Assembly: GCA_039807745.1 (NCBI GenBank)
Contig: JBDHRV010000098.1
Location: 1-13,787 of the forward strand
Source: JAEUMW01 sp039807745
Lineage (GTDB): Bacteria > Pseudomonadota > Gammaproteobacteria > Burkholderiales > JAEUMW01
Direction of reading: 5' to 3'
DNA length: 13,787 bases
The position numbers and the translations under genes were made by a program. Shown here one piece after another: positions 1-7,753 of the stretch; position 1 is the first letter of the stretch, and every line of letters begins with the position of its first letter. The notes under the pieces were generated by a model, which was given only the letters and a program-made list of their open reading frames with translations, was not told the DNA's origin and made no database searches.

Positions 1-96
1 CGCGCGGAGAACGGCGGGAAGCTCGTCGTCGTCATCATCCCGTCGTTCGGCGAACGCTATCTCAGCACGCCGCTCTTCGCGAATCTGGCGGACTGA
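1..96 (+). CDS. cysK: Cysteine synthase, C-terminal fragment (cut by window edge)
   Basis: Only the last 31 codons are inside the window. They are open from base 1 and end with TGA at 94-96. The tail contains the peptide VVVIIPSFGERYLSTPLF, the conserved C-terminal strand of CysK/CysM O-acetylserine sulfhydrylases, which make L-cysteine from O-acetylserine and sulfide using pyridoxal phosphate in the cytoplasm. The lysine and phosphate-binding loop lie outside the window, so CysK rather than CysM is inferred from the SFGERYLST wording typical of CysK. The gene converges on the minus-strand NorB remnant, whose stop is 22 bases away. No obvious terminator hairpin sits in that gap. Confidence 0.88.
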   Translation, partial: RAENGGKLVVVIIPSFGERYLSTPLFANLAD

Positions 97-118
97 ACGA
101 GCGCGGCGCGCCCGCAGA

Positions 119-469
119 TCAGTGCGCCAGTCGCTGCTCCGTGCGCACCGCGTGACCGCGCTGGAACCCGAGATAGGACAGGAGCAGGGCAATCGCGATG
201 GGCAACACGCCCGCGAAGATGAATACCATGTCGCCTACGATGCGCAACCACTCGATCAGCCGCGGCAGTTCGCCGCCGAGGTAGTCGATCGAGCGCGCAT
301 GCCAGTAACCGTTCTGCAATACGTCCCAGACCTGCAGCAGGCCGCCCGGGAACAGGCTGAGGACGACCTGCAGGGCGAGCCCGAGGTTGAGGCCCCAGAA
401 GCCCACCTTCAGGTACTTCTCGTTCCGCGACCAGAGCGCATCGGGACTCACTTCGCGCATGACGTACAT
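119..469 (-). pseudogene. NorB-type nitric oxide reductase large subunit, C-terminal remnant
   Basis: This 116-codon reading frame resembles only the end of the haem-copper nitric oxide reductase large subunit (NorB/qNOR). Residues about 20-60 carry the block KVGFWGLNLGLALQVVLSLF, followed by PGGLLQVWDVLQNGYWHARS, and a last hydrophobic helix lies at about 80-100. The full protein is several hundred residues with twelve or more helices and bears the haem and FeB histidine ligands. All of that is missing here. An in-frame TGA lies four codons before the first ATG (469), and I could not recognise NorB-like sequence in any frame over 470-672. The peptide begins in mid-family sequence (YVMREVSPDALW), so the break is near base 470. 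There is no convincing ribosome binding site. I infer a deletion remnant. A short independently expressed membrane protein is possible but less likely. Confidence 0.72.
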
Positions 470-624
470 GGGTGCGAGTCCTCAAAGAAATGTTGATCCG
501 GCGGACGGGCGCCCATTACCTGTCGCGTCGGAAAATCCAGCGGGCACGGCCATCGCCCGATAAGCGAGAATCGGCAGGATGCAATGCGAGGCTTGACGAA
601 CTGCTAGAGCGGATTGAGCGAGCG

Positions 625-654
625 GGCACCCGGTTTCGGTCGATCCCGGGTGCC
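625..654 (-). terminator. GC-rich hairpin after the DUF2189 gene
   Basis: A 9-bp perfect stem (GGCACCCGG at 625-633 with CCGGGTGCC at 646-654) and a 12-base loop lie about 20 bases past the stop of the DUF2189 gene. There is no U-tract on the minus strand side, so it is at best a weak or Rho-assisted terminator or an mRNA-end stabiliser. Confidence 0.45.
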
Positions 655-672
655 GACGTCAGAAGTGGTAGT

Positions 673-1479
673 TCAGAGGTCCTCCTCGTCCCACGGCGTG
701 TAGCTGCCGTGGACCAGATCGCGGTACGCGTGCCAGGTCGCGTGTCCCAAGAGCGGCAGGATGACCACGAGCCCGAGCATGAACGTCGCGAATCCGATTG
801 CCGTGAGCCCGGCGATGATCGCGGCCCAGAGCGCCATGGCTCCGGGATTCGCGAGCACGGTCCTGATGCTCATCGTGACCGCCGTTTTCGTGTCGGCCCG
901 GCCGTCGAAGATCATCGGCGCTGCCACTGCCGAGATCAGGAAGGCCACCAACGCGAACACTGCTCCCGTCAGCATGTAAGTGAGGAAGAACGTGCCGTAG
1001 TTGCCGTCGGACAGGGCCTGGTACGCGCTGTCGGCAACGGACGGGAGATGGCCGCCGAACGCGCGCTCGAAGAGCATGCCAGATAACCACACCCAAGCGA
1101 TCACCAGCACGGCGAGGACGAGGCCCAGCGACAGGAGCGACCGGCCTTTGCGCACGGCGCCTTCGAGCGAGGCGTCGAACGAGACCGGCTCACCGGAGTG
1201 GCGCAGTCGGGACAGCTCGTAGAACGCCGCGGCGAACAACGGGCCCACCAGCAGGAAGCCGGACACGGCGGCGGCAACCAGCGCGACGTGCGTGCTGCAC
1301 AACACCAGGATCACGTTCCCGAGAACCACCAGCGTGAGTCCATGCGCCAGGCTGGGGCCTGGATGGGCAGCCAGATCCTGCAAACCCCGCTTGAGCCACA
1401 CGAAGGGACGCGACGCCTCGACGTGCGCCACGTCGGGAAGTGCTGCCGTGCGTTCGAAACCGGAAATCGAGGTGTCCAT
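673..1479 (-). CDS. DUF2189 integral membrane protein
   Basis: The protein has 268 residues and is predicted to lie in the cytoplasmic membrane. The N-terminal 25 residues are polar, then comes WLKRGLQDLAAHP, followed by about six hydrophobic segments (roughly 44-62, 64-86, 113-135, 163-188, 213-228 and 230-246). It ends with the block LPLLGHATWHAYRDLV at about 241-256, a hallmark of the DUF2189 family (COG5473-like predicted membrane proteins). The function is unknown; relatives often sit near respiratory oxidase genes. An upstream ATG at 1671 would add 64 residues, but I chose 1479 because a near-perfect AAGGAGGAG lies just before it (1483-1491) and the extension lacks family character. The neighbouring NorB remnant downstream on the same strand hints at a former respiratory locus, which is inference only. 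Confidence 0.85.
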   Translation of the reverse strand: MDTSISGFERTAALPDVAHVEASRPFVWLKRGLQDLAAHPGPSLAHGLTLVVLGNVILVLCSTHVALVAAAVSGFLLVGPLFAAAFYELSRLRHSGEPVSFDASLEGAVRKGRSLLSLGLVLAVLVIAWVWLSGMLFERAFGGHLPSVADSAYQALSDGNYGTFFLTYMLTGAVFALVAFLISAVAAPMIFDGRADTKTAVTMSIRTVLANPGAMALWAAIIAGLTAIGFATFMLGLVVILPLLGHATWHAYRDLVHGSYTPWDEEDL

Positions 1480-1482
1480 TTT

Positions 1483-1491
1483 CTCCTCCTT
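1483..1491 (-). promoter_or_regulatory. Shine-Dalgarno of the DUF2189 gene
   Basis: Reading on the minus strand the bases are AAGGAGGAG, about four bases before the ATG at 1479. This settles the start against the longer in-frame alternative at 1671. Confidence 0.8.
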
Positions 1492-1628
1492 ATCGGTTCT
1501 GGCGACGATTACGGAACAGCCGGAAGAAAAATCGTGCGCCTGTCGTGGCGACGTTTCAAGCGATTGTCGTGCTGCGCCGCCGCAGAGACGATGCGCCCCC
1601 GCCCGGTACATCCGGAACGGAAAGATAA

Positions 1629-1651
1629 GGCCCCCGGTTTTGCCGGGGGCC
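1629..1651 (-). terminator. Intrinsic terminator of the di-haem oxidase gene
   Basis: A 9-bp perfect GC stem (GGCCCCCGG at 1629-1637 with CCGGGGGCC at 1643-1651) closes a 5-base loop. On the minus strand it is followed by the T-rich run TTATCTTT. It lies 25 bases past the TAG of the di-haem gene. It should keep transcription of that gene from running into the DUF2189 gene. Confidence 0.85.
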
Positions 1652-1676
1652 ATTCGTGGAGTTCCGCGCAATCGAA

Positions 1677-4145
1677 CTAATCGAGGGGTACGCGAGGACC
1701 TCCCGAGCGAGCCTGCATGCCCGGTGCGAAAAGGTCGCCTTTGTTGGGCACGCAGAAACCAGAACCTGCGTCGTATCCCGATGCGCCGACTTCGGGCATC
1801 TCGAAAAAGTTGTCATCGGCCCGGCCATCCTTGTTGACGTCCGTCTTGCGCGGGGCGCTTGCCACAAAGAGGGAAGGATGGTCGAACGGCGCACTGTCGC
1901 ACTGCACCCGCCGGTCTGTGAGCGTCAGCATGAAGGCGACGATCGCGTCGATCTGCTCGTCGGTCGACTTGATGTCCCTGATGAAGAAATCGACGTTGAT
2001 CCCGAACGTCGGTGGTGCCACGGGGAACGTGCTCTTGCCGAGCGGTCCCGTGCCGGAGGTATCCCCGGTGTAGCTGCCGGAGATCAGGCTCTTATCTCTC
2101 CTGCTCCCCCCGCGAGCGTAGAAGCGCACGACATCGCGCAGGTTGCTGTACCCGCCGAAATGGAAATAGGGCGGCGTCAGCCCGACGTTGCGGATGGTAG
2201 GCGTCTTGAAGGTTCCATCAACCAGTTCCAGCTCTTTGCTCTTGTCGAGCGGGCCTCCGCTGGGACAGCCGGGGAATTGCGGCGTGCCGCCTGCTTCGAT
2301 GAGCGTCGGGGTAGCACAACGATTCCCTATCCCGCTCGGGTCGACCACAGCCTGACCCGCCTGCTCGGCGAGAAACATGCGCGACACAGACAGCGAGTTG
2401 CCGTAGGGATCGGTTCCCCCATTGCCCGGGTCGAAGCTCGTCGGTCGCGTGCCGATATTGAAGAAGCCGCGGTCATGCACGCCCCCGCAGACGGGTACGT
2501 CGGGCGTGATGGCGTTGGGAAGGGTGCAGTTCCCGGCAAACTCGGGCGCGGGGGACGCGAGGTCGATGCGGGACCGCTCTACCGGAACGAAGTTCTGGCC
2601 TTCCTGGAACTGTGCCTCGGAGAACACGGCAGGCCCGACGTGGCAGCCATTGCAGGCAGGGTTCCCAAGGTTCCTGATCCCCACGCCGCCGTTGTTGAAG
2701 AGCCCGAAGCCGAGTGCCTCCTGCGCGGTGAAGCCGCCGTGCTCGGGCGCGTTGGGCTCGGCGGGTAGGTTTCGACACGTGACGACCGGGTTCGCGATGG
2801 GCACCGCTTGGGACGTGTTCCCGAGGGGATTCGTCACGAGCGGGTTACAACTCGCAAACCATGTATCGAACCTACTCTGGTCCGAGACCAGCGTTTGCTC
2901 GTACAGCATGATCGCGATGCCCCAGTACATGGAGAAGTTGAGCTCCATCTGGGTGTAACCCAGCAGCGGCGCACGCTGCAGTGTCCCGGCATCGGTGATG
3001 ACGAAGCGGCCGTTCAGGTTCCAGTACTTGCCGTCGAATGCCTTCTTGATCAGCTCGTGGTATCGATACTCCTCCTTGAGTCCTCGGCCGGACGCATGGC
3101 GTAGATTCACGCCGAGCGCGTTCGGCACACCGAACACGCTGTCCTGCGAATGAACCTTCTGCAGCGCAAGGGGACGGCGCAGCAGCGTCTTCCTCCCCAC
3201 GTCGGCGAAGGTTCGACCTTCACACGACATTTCCTTTTCGCTCAAGGGGGGCCCCACCGCCTGCGAGGCAAGGCTCGCGTTATTCACCTTGAGATGTCCG
3301 AGCGAAGGGTTGCCGGAGGCGTCAGGCACGATCAGCCGCTTCTTCGGATCGCCAGCGATGTCCCGCAGTCCGAAAACGCCAACGCCGTTGAATTGGCGGT
3401 TGGCGCGGCCATCCCAGAAGTTGAAGAGATTGAAGGCGGCATTGACGATGGTCGGGGTATTGCGCGGTTCCACCTGTCTGGCGGCGAACTTGCCGGCGTG
3501 AAAGATATCCCCCGAGGCTTGGGAGCACCGGTCACGAAGGAAACCGAACCGCCTTACCCTGAAGAACGTGCTGTCGAAGGAGCCCTGTGAGGACACGGCG
3601 TCGTCGGTGGCTATCTCGATCGGAGAGTTCCGGTTCTTGTAGTCTGTGAGCGAATAGATGGGGAAGTCGCCCGGCTTTAGCTCATACGCGGAATCGATCG
3701 GATAACCGCCCGACTTCGTGCGCCCGACGAGTGCACCTGGCAAGGGTTCGCCGTCGAAGTTTTTGATGGCGCCGAACTTCGTGTCTTCCTGCGGCAGCTT
3801 GAGAAAGCCGGGGCTGAAGGTATTGACCGTGCGCAGGTCGGCACCGCCGACGAAGTGGCAACTTGCGCAGCCTTGCCCGTCGCTTCCCACAGCCTGATCC
3901 CAGAAGAGTGCTTTGCCGAGCACGATCGCCCATTTACGACCATCCGGCTTCAAGATCCCCGCCTGTTCAAGAGTCAGCCGCGTCACGCCGTCGGCAGCCA
4001 GCACGTAGGGTTGTGGCGGGGTGAGGGCACCGGCAGGACTGCCGGACAAGAGCGCTGAACCGGCGACCAGGAGCATCGCTGCGGTTTTTCTGCCAACGCA
4101 CCTTGAGACGGGGAGATCATGCTGAGGAAATATGCAATTATTCAT
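1677..4145 (-). CDS. Secreted di-haem cytochrome c peroxidase/MauG-family oxidase
   Basis: The protein has 822 residues from the ATG at 4145. That start is preferred over the ATG at 4202 (19 codons longer) because ACGGAG lies at the right distance and a Sec signal peptide then begins properly: RKT, then AAMLLVAGSALLSGSPAGA, with cleavage near residue 41. Two c-type haem sites are present: CASCH at about 93-97, after LGKALFWDQAVGSDG, and CNGCH at about 498-502. Family blocks include RNTPTIVNAAFN and NFWDGRA (about 228-247), YTQMELNFSMYWGIA (about 397-411), and FKTPTIRNVGLTPPYFHFGG (about 646-665). The haem sites are about 400 residues apart, far more than in classical CcpA. Ten further cysteines in the mature part would allow five disulfides. 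A calcium-loop-like DVNKDGRADD lies near 769-778. It is a periplasmic or extracellular redox enzyme with unknown substrate: peroxide reduction or oxidation of an organic or protein target. It is a single-gene unit. Confidence 0.85.
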   Translation of the reverse strand: MNNCIFPQHDLPVSRCVGRKTAAMLLVAGSALLSGSPAGALTPPQPYVLAADGVTRLTLEQAGILKPDGRKWAIVLGKALFWDQAVGSDGQGCASCHFVGGADLRTVNTFSPGFLKLPQEDTKFGAIKNFDGEPLPGALVGRTKSGGYPIDSAYELKPGDFPIYSLTDYKNRNSPIEIATDDAVSSQGSFDSTFFRVRRFGFLRDRCSQASGDIFHAGKFAARQVEPRNTPTIVNAAFNLFNFWDGRANRQFNGVGVFGLRDIAGDPKKRLIVPDASGNPSLGHLKVNNASLASQAVGPPLSEKEMSCEGRTFADVGRKTLLRRPLALQKVHSQDSVFGVPNALGVNLRHASGRGLKEEYRYHELIKKAFDGKYWNLNGRFVITDAGTLQRAPLLGYTQMELNFSMYWGIAIMLYEQTLVSDQSRFDTWFASCNPLVTNPLGNTSQAVPIANPVVTCRNLPAEPNAPEHGGFTAQEALGFGLFNNGGVGIRNLGNPACNGCHVGPAVFSEAQFQEGQNFVPVERSRIDLASPAPEFAGNCTLPNAITPDVPVCGGVHDRGFFNIGTRPTSFDPGNGGTDPYGNSLSVSRMFLAEQAGQAVVDPSGIGNRCATPTLIEAGGTPQFPGCPSGGPLDKSKELELVDGTFKTPTIRNVGLTPPYFHFGGYSNLRDVVRFYARGGSRRDKSLISGSYTGDTSGTGPLGKSTFPVAPPTFGINVDFFIRDIKSTDEQIDAIVAFMLTLTDRRVQCDSAPFDHPSLFVASAPRKTDVNKDGRADDNFFEMPEVGASGYDAGSGFCVPNKGDLFAPGMQARSGGPRVPLD

Positions 4146-4149
4146 TGAC

Positions 4150-4157
4150 TTGTCTCC
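4150..4157 (-). promoter_or_regulatory. Ribosome binding site deciding the di-haem gene start
   Basis: The minus strand reads TTACGGAGACAAGTCA before ATG at 4145. The GGAG core is about 9 bases from the ATG. The alternative ATG at 4202 has no such element. Confidence 0.6.
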
Positions 4158-4218
4158 GTAAGTTCTAGTGATTCGTAGAAGGACACAAGACAGGACGGAC
4201 ATACGCGAGCGTTACTGC

Positions 4219-4236
4219 ACAAACCTGACGGTTTGT
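4219..4236. promoter_or_regulatory. 18-bp perfect inverted repeat, candidate operator
   Basis: ACAAACC-TGAC-GGTTTGT is a perfect 7-bp inverted repeat with a 4-base spacer. It begins 7 bases downstream of the proposed -10 box of the di-haem gene, so it covers the expected transcription start. Size and symmetry suit a dimeric helix-turn-helix repressor such as a TetR-family protein. No regulator gene is in the window. A short RNA hairpin in the 5' leader is the alternative. Confidence 0.6.
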
Positions 4237-4243
4237 AAGGTTT

Positions 4244-4271
4244 ACTATAGGTCGCATGACGTATAAATCAA
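4244..4271 (-). promoter_or_regulatory. Sigma-70-like promoter of the di-haem oxidase gene
   Basis: On the minus strand TTGATT (4266-4271) is separated by 16 bases from TATAGT (4244-4249). Both boxes are close to consensus and stand out in GC-rich DNA. Transcription would start near 4237, giving an untranslated leader of about 90 bases before the ATG at 4145. Confidence 0.6.
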
Positions 4272-4371
4272 GGTGAAAAGCATGTGCGAGCGCAGCATGC
4301 CGACGAAAGGCGACCGTCCCGGTCGGGAAGAGTGCTCACGCCGACAGTGCGACGCGCCGGTAGACCTTGCT

Positions 4372-5364
4372 TCAGGCGACTTGCAGCGGCGGCTCGTCCA
4401 TGAGCGCAATCTGTTCGCGCAGCTCGAGGATGCGGTCCTGCCAGTAGCGCTGGGTGTTGAACCACGGGAACGCCGCGGGGAAGGCAGGATCCGCCCAGCG
4501 TCGCGCCAGCCAGGCCGAGTAGTGGATGAGCCGTAGCGTGCGCAGCGGCTCGATCAGGTGCAGTTCGCGCGGATCGAAGTCGAAGAAGTCCTCGTAGCCC
4601 GCGAGGACGTCGGCGAGCTGGCGCGTCATGTCGGCGCGATCGCCCGAGAGCAGCATCCAGAGATCCTGCACTGCGGGCCCCGCGCGGCAGTCGTCGAAGT
4701 CGACGAAGTGCGGGCCGTCGTCGGTCCAGAGCACGTTGCCGGCGTGGCAGTCGCCGTGCAGGCGAAGTGCGCGCACGGCACCCGCGCGCTCGAAACCGCG
4801 CCGCACCCCGTCGAGCGCCTGCGCTACCACGCTCGACCATGCCGGCAGGAGGTCTTCGGGAATCCAGCCGTGGGTGACGAGGTACTCGCGCGATGCCTCG
4901 CCGAAGCTCGCTATGTCGAGGGCGGGCCGGTGAGCGAAAGGGCGCGTCGCACCTGCCGCGTGGATACGCCCGAGGAAACGGCCCATCCATTCCCGCGTGC
5001 GCGGGTCGTCGAGCTCGGGCGCGCGGCCGCCGCGCCTCGGATACACCGCGAAGCGGAAGCCCGCGAATGCGTGCAGGGTGGTATCGCCGGCGAACGTTCG
5101 CGGTGCCACCACGGGCAGCTCGTGCGCGGCGAGCTCGAGCACGAACGCGTGCTCTTCCAGGATCTGGGCGTCGGACCAGCGCGCGGGACGATAGAACTTG
5201 GCAACACTGGGCGGGCCATCCTCCATGCCGACCTGGTAGACGCGATTCTCGTAGCTGTTGAGCGCGAGCAGGCGGCCATCCGGACGCAGGCCGATGCTCT
5301 CCAGCGCGTCGAGGATGGTATCGGGCGTGAGGCCAGCGTAGGGGGCCGCGGTGTCGGGATCCAT
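4372..5364 (-). CDS. srkA: Stress response kinase A (YihE/RdoA-type protein kinase)
   Basis: The protein has 330 residues, close to the 328 of E. coli SrkA. This is a cytoplasmic Ser/Thr kinase with an aminoglycoside-phosphotransferase-like fold; the E. coli protein protects against stress-induced programmed death. Visible features are NSYENRVYQV (about 36-45), the ATP-binding lysine in VAKFYRP (about Lys56), the catalytic loop LHGDCHAGNVLW (about 202-213, Asp205 and Asn210), the metal-binding VDFDDCRAGPAVQDLW (about 221-236), and an aromatic-rich tail. The frame is open upstream to 5652, but the family N-terminus (GLTPDTILDALESIGL) begins just after the ATG at 5364, so that start is used; its ribosome binding site (GCGGGA) is poor. 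The gene is divergent from cstA. It has no visible partner such as dsbA, which follows it in enterobacteria. Confidence 0.9.
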   Translation of the reverse strand: MDPDTAAPYAGLTPDTILDALESIGLRPDGRLLALNSYENRVYQVGMEDGPPSVAKFYRPARWSDAQILEEHAFVLELAAHELPVVAPRTFAGDTTLHAFAGFRFAVYPRRGGRAPELDDPRTREWMGRFLGRIHAAGATRPFAHRPALDIASFGEASREYLVTHGWIPEDLLPAWSSVVAQALDGVRRGFERAGAVRALRLHGDCHAGNVLWTDDGPHFVDFDDCRAGPAVQDLWMLLSGDRADMTRQLADVLAGYEDFFDFDPRELHLIEPLRTLRLIHYSAWLARRWADPAFPAAFPWFNTQRYWQDRILELREQIALMDEPPLQVA

Positions 5365-5674
5365 TCCCGCATTGTACGAGCGTGCCCGCGGGATGCAGCC
5401 TGCCGCGGCGAGAGCGGCGCTCGACCTGACGATCGGTGCGCCAGCGGCGTGGAGAAGTGTTACATTTACGCGGCGGTGTCGAGCGCTGATCGAGCTGAGG
5501 CAAGCCAGTGCAACGATGCCCTTCGAGAGAAACAGTGGCGAGCCGGGCCGCGGCCAGTGACGGCGCCGCGGAGAGCAGACCCGACAAGAACTGACAGGGC
5601 GGGAGCGGTTGGGCAGCGATCCACGACGCGCGCCCGGCATCGACGCAGACAAGAATCGTCACGGAGGGGACAGT
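5365..5674. other. Divergent intergenic region between the srkA-like gene and cstA
   Basis: These 310 bases hold no convincing gene. They must carry the promoters of both flanking genes, but I see no clear -35/-10 pair on either strand. TACATT at about 5461-5466 is a possible -10 toward cstA without a good -35. A GC stem (CCGCGGC at 5548-5554 with GCCGCGG at 5565-5571) lies in the cstA leader and could be a structured leader element or chance. Confidence 0.4.
5663..5669 (+). promoter_or_regulatory. Shine-Dalgarno of cstA
   Basis: GGAGGGG lies five bases before the ATG at 5675. It supports this start over the upstream in-frame ATG at 5609, which would add 22 polar residues ahead of the first membrane helix. 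Confidence 0.8.
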
Positions 5675-7753
5675 ATGAACAAGCTTTTCCAGGTGTTGTT
5701 GTGGCCCGCGCTTGCCGTTCTCGGCGCCTTCTCGTTCGCCGCCATCGCCCTGAACCGCGGCGAATCGGTGAGCGCTGCCTGGCTCGTGACCGCGGCGCTG
5801 TGCGTGTTCTTCATCGCGTATCGTTTCTATAGCAAGTTCATCGCGGAAAGGGTTCTGAAACTCGACGACTCGCGGATGACCCCCGCAGTCACGCACCAGG
5901 ACGGCGTCGACTACGTCCCCACCAATAAGTATGTGCTCTACGGGCACCACTTCGCGGCGATCGCGGGTGCAGGTCCACTGGTGGGGCCGGTGCTGGCAGC
6001 GCAGTGGGGTTACCTGCCCGGCACGATCTGGCTGCTCGTGGGGGTGGTGGTGGCGGGCGCCGTGCAGGATTTCGTGGTCCTCTTCTGCTCCATGCGCCGC
6101 GACGGCCGCTCTCTGGGCGAAATGGTCAAGATGGAAATGGGGCCGGTCGCGGGGACCATCGCGCTGATCGGCGCGCTCGCCATCATGATCATCATCCTGG
6201 CGGCACTCGGGCTGATCGTGGTCAAGGCGCTGGGCGAGAGCCCATGGGGCACCTTCACGGTGGCCGTGACGATCCCGCTCGCGATGGTGATGGGGATCTA
6301 CATGCGCTTCATCCGCCCGGGCAAGATCATGGAGGCCTCCGCCTTCGGCGTGATCGTGCTGCTGTTCACCATCTGGTACGGCCAGTACGTCTCGCACAGC
6401 CCGACGCTCGGACCGCTCTTTACCTACAGCGCGCCGCAACTCGCGTGGGCGGTGATCGTGTACGGCGCGATCGCATCCATGCTGCCCGTGTGGCTGCTGC
6501 TCGCACCGCGCGACTACCTGTCGACCTTCCTCAAGATCGGCGTCGTGGCGGCGCTCGCCATCGGCATCTACATCGTCATGCCGGATCTGCAAATGCAGGC
6601 AGTGACGCGCTTCGCCGATGGCACCGGACCGGTCGTGGCCGGGACGCTATTCCCGTTCCTCTTCATCACGATCGCCTGCGGCGCGGTGTCGGGCTTCCAT
6701 GCGCTGATCTCGTCGGGCACGACGCCGAAGATGATCGAGCGCGAGGGGCACGCGCGCTTCATCGGCTACGGCGGGATGCTCACCGAGTCGTTCGTCGCCA
6801 TCATGGCGCTCGTCGCCGCCGCGACCCTCGATCCGGGGATCTACTTCGCGATGAACGCGCCGGCGGCGGTCACGGGCCCGACGGCCGAGACGGCGGCGAA
6901 GGTCATCAGTGAGTGGGGCTGGGTCATCACACCGGAGCTCATCACCCAGACCGCGAAGGACGTTGGCGAACACACCATTCTGCATCGCGCGGGTGGCGCG
7001 CCGACGCTGGCCGTGGGCATCGCGCAGATCATGGCGCAGGTGTTCGGCGGCAAGGAAATGGAGGCGCTCTGGTATCACTTCGCGATCCTGTTCGAGGCGC
7101 TCTTCATCCTCACCGCGGTCGATGCCGGGACAAGGGCGGGCCGGTTCATGATTCAGGACCTGCTGGGACACGTCTACGAGCCTCTGGGTCGGATCGAGTC
7201 GATCCCTGCCAACGTGATCGCCACGTTTCTCTGCGTCGGCGGCTGGGGCTACTTCGTCTACCAGGGGACGATCGACCCGCTCGGCGGCGTGAACACGATC
7301 TGGCCGCTCTTCGGGATCGGCAATCAGATGCTCGCCGGGATCGCGCTGCTATTGGCCACGACGGTGCTCATCAAGATGAAGCGCGAGAAGTACACGTGGG
7401 TCACGTTGGTGCCGACGGCATGGCTGCTCGTCTGCACGCTTTCGGCGGCGTGGGAGAAGATCGCCTCGACCAATCCGAAGATCGGCTTCTTCGCGCTCGC
7501 GAACAAGTACAGCGAGGCGGCTGCGGCGGGCACCGTGATCGCGCCCGCCAAGACCATCGCCGACATGCAGCGGGTCGCGTTCAACAACTATCTTTGCGGC
7601 AGCATCACCATCATGTTCGCCGCGCTGGTGATCGCGATGGCATTCTTCACCGTGAAGTTTTCGCTGCAGGCGCTGCGCAATCCGAAGCCCACCGCAGTGG
7701 AAACCCCTTACAAAGAAGCGCCCTTGGGAGAGTCCTATGCCACAGCTCACTAG
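5675..7753 (+). CDS. cstA: CstA carbon starvation / pyruvate transporter
   Basis: The protein has 692 residues and is very hydrophobic, with many membrane helices; it belongs to the CstA family. Family blocks in order are THQDGVDYVPTNKYVLYGHHF and IAGAGPLVGPVLAAQWGYLPG (about 73-116), VVAGAVQDFVVLFCSMRRDGRS (about 125-146), FHALISSGTTPKMI, and LTAVDAGTRAGRFMIQDLLG toward the C-terminus. E. coli CstA and its paralogue BtsT take up pyruvate and have been linked to peptide use in carbon starvation; the solute is inferred here from that family. It sits first in a two-gene unit with the small ybdD/yjiX-family gene, which overlaps its last 17 bases, as expected for partners made together. Length and motifs look complete. 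Confidence 0.95.
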   Translation: MNKLFQVLLWPALAVLGAFSFAAIALNRGESVSAAWLVTAALCVFFIAYRFYSKFIAERVLKLDDSRMTPAVTHQDGVDYVPTNKYVLYGHHFAAIAGAGPLVGPVLAAQWGYLPGTIWLLVGVVVAGAVQDFVVLFCSMRRDGRSLGEMVKMEMGPVAGTIALIGALAIMIIILAALGLIVVKALGESPWGTFTVAVTIPLAMVMGIYMRFIRPGKIMEASAFGVIVLLFTIWYGQYVSHSPTLGPLFTYSAPQLAWAVIVYGAIASMLPVWLLLAPRDYLSTFLKIGVVAALAIGIYIVMPDLQMQAVTRFADGTGPVVAGTLFPFLFITIACGAVSGFHALISSGTTPKMIEREGHARFIGYGGMLTESFVAIMALVAAATLDPGIYFAMNAPAAVTGPTAETAAKVISEWGWVITPELITQTAKDVGEHTILHRAGGAPTLAVGIAQIMAQVFGGKEMEALWYHFAILFEALFILTAVDAGTRAGRFMIQDLLGHVYEPLGRIESIPANVIATFLCVGGWGYFVYQGTIDPLGGVNTIWPLFGIGNQMLAGIALLLATTVLIKMKREKYTWVTLVPTAWLLVCTLSAAWEKIASTNPKIGFFALANKYSEAAAAGTVIAPAKTIADMQRVAFNNYLCGSITIMFAALVIAMAFFTVKFSLQALRNPKPTAVETPYKEAPLGESYATAH

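Noticed and set aside
472..1086. A 204-codon plus-strand frame opposite the DUF2189 gene
   Set aside because: It is low-complexity Arg/Glu/His-rich sequence antisense to a well-supported membrane protein.
1480..1671. Longer N-terminus for the DUF2189 protein
   Set aside because: The 64 extra residues lack family features, and a near-perfect Shine-Dalgarno supports the internal start at 1479.
1656..2768. A 370-codon plus-strand frame opposite the di-haem gene
   Set aside because: The opposite strand encodes an unmistakable cytochrome with haem motifs and a signal peptide. This frame has no family character.
1677..4145. Calling the di-haem enzyme a rubber oxygenase (RoxA or RoxB)
   Set aside because: The haem spacing and overall length do not fit what I know of RoxA (about 680 residues, haem sites about 200 apart). 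Only the general di-haem family can be supported.
4219..4236. Naming the inverted repeat a PsrA site
   Set aside because: The CAAAC...GTTTG core resembles the PsrA consensus, but the spacing here is six bases rather than two to four. The regulator is left unnamed.
4268..6592. A 774-codon open frame on the minus strand
   Set aside because: It lies antisense to cstA and out of frame with srkA. Its composition is dominated by Arg, His and Asp, the usual shadow of GC-rich coding DNA, and it has no recognisable domain.
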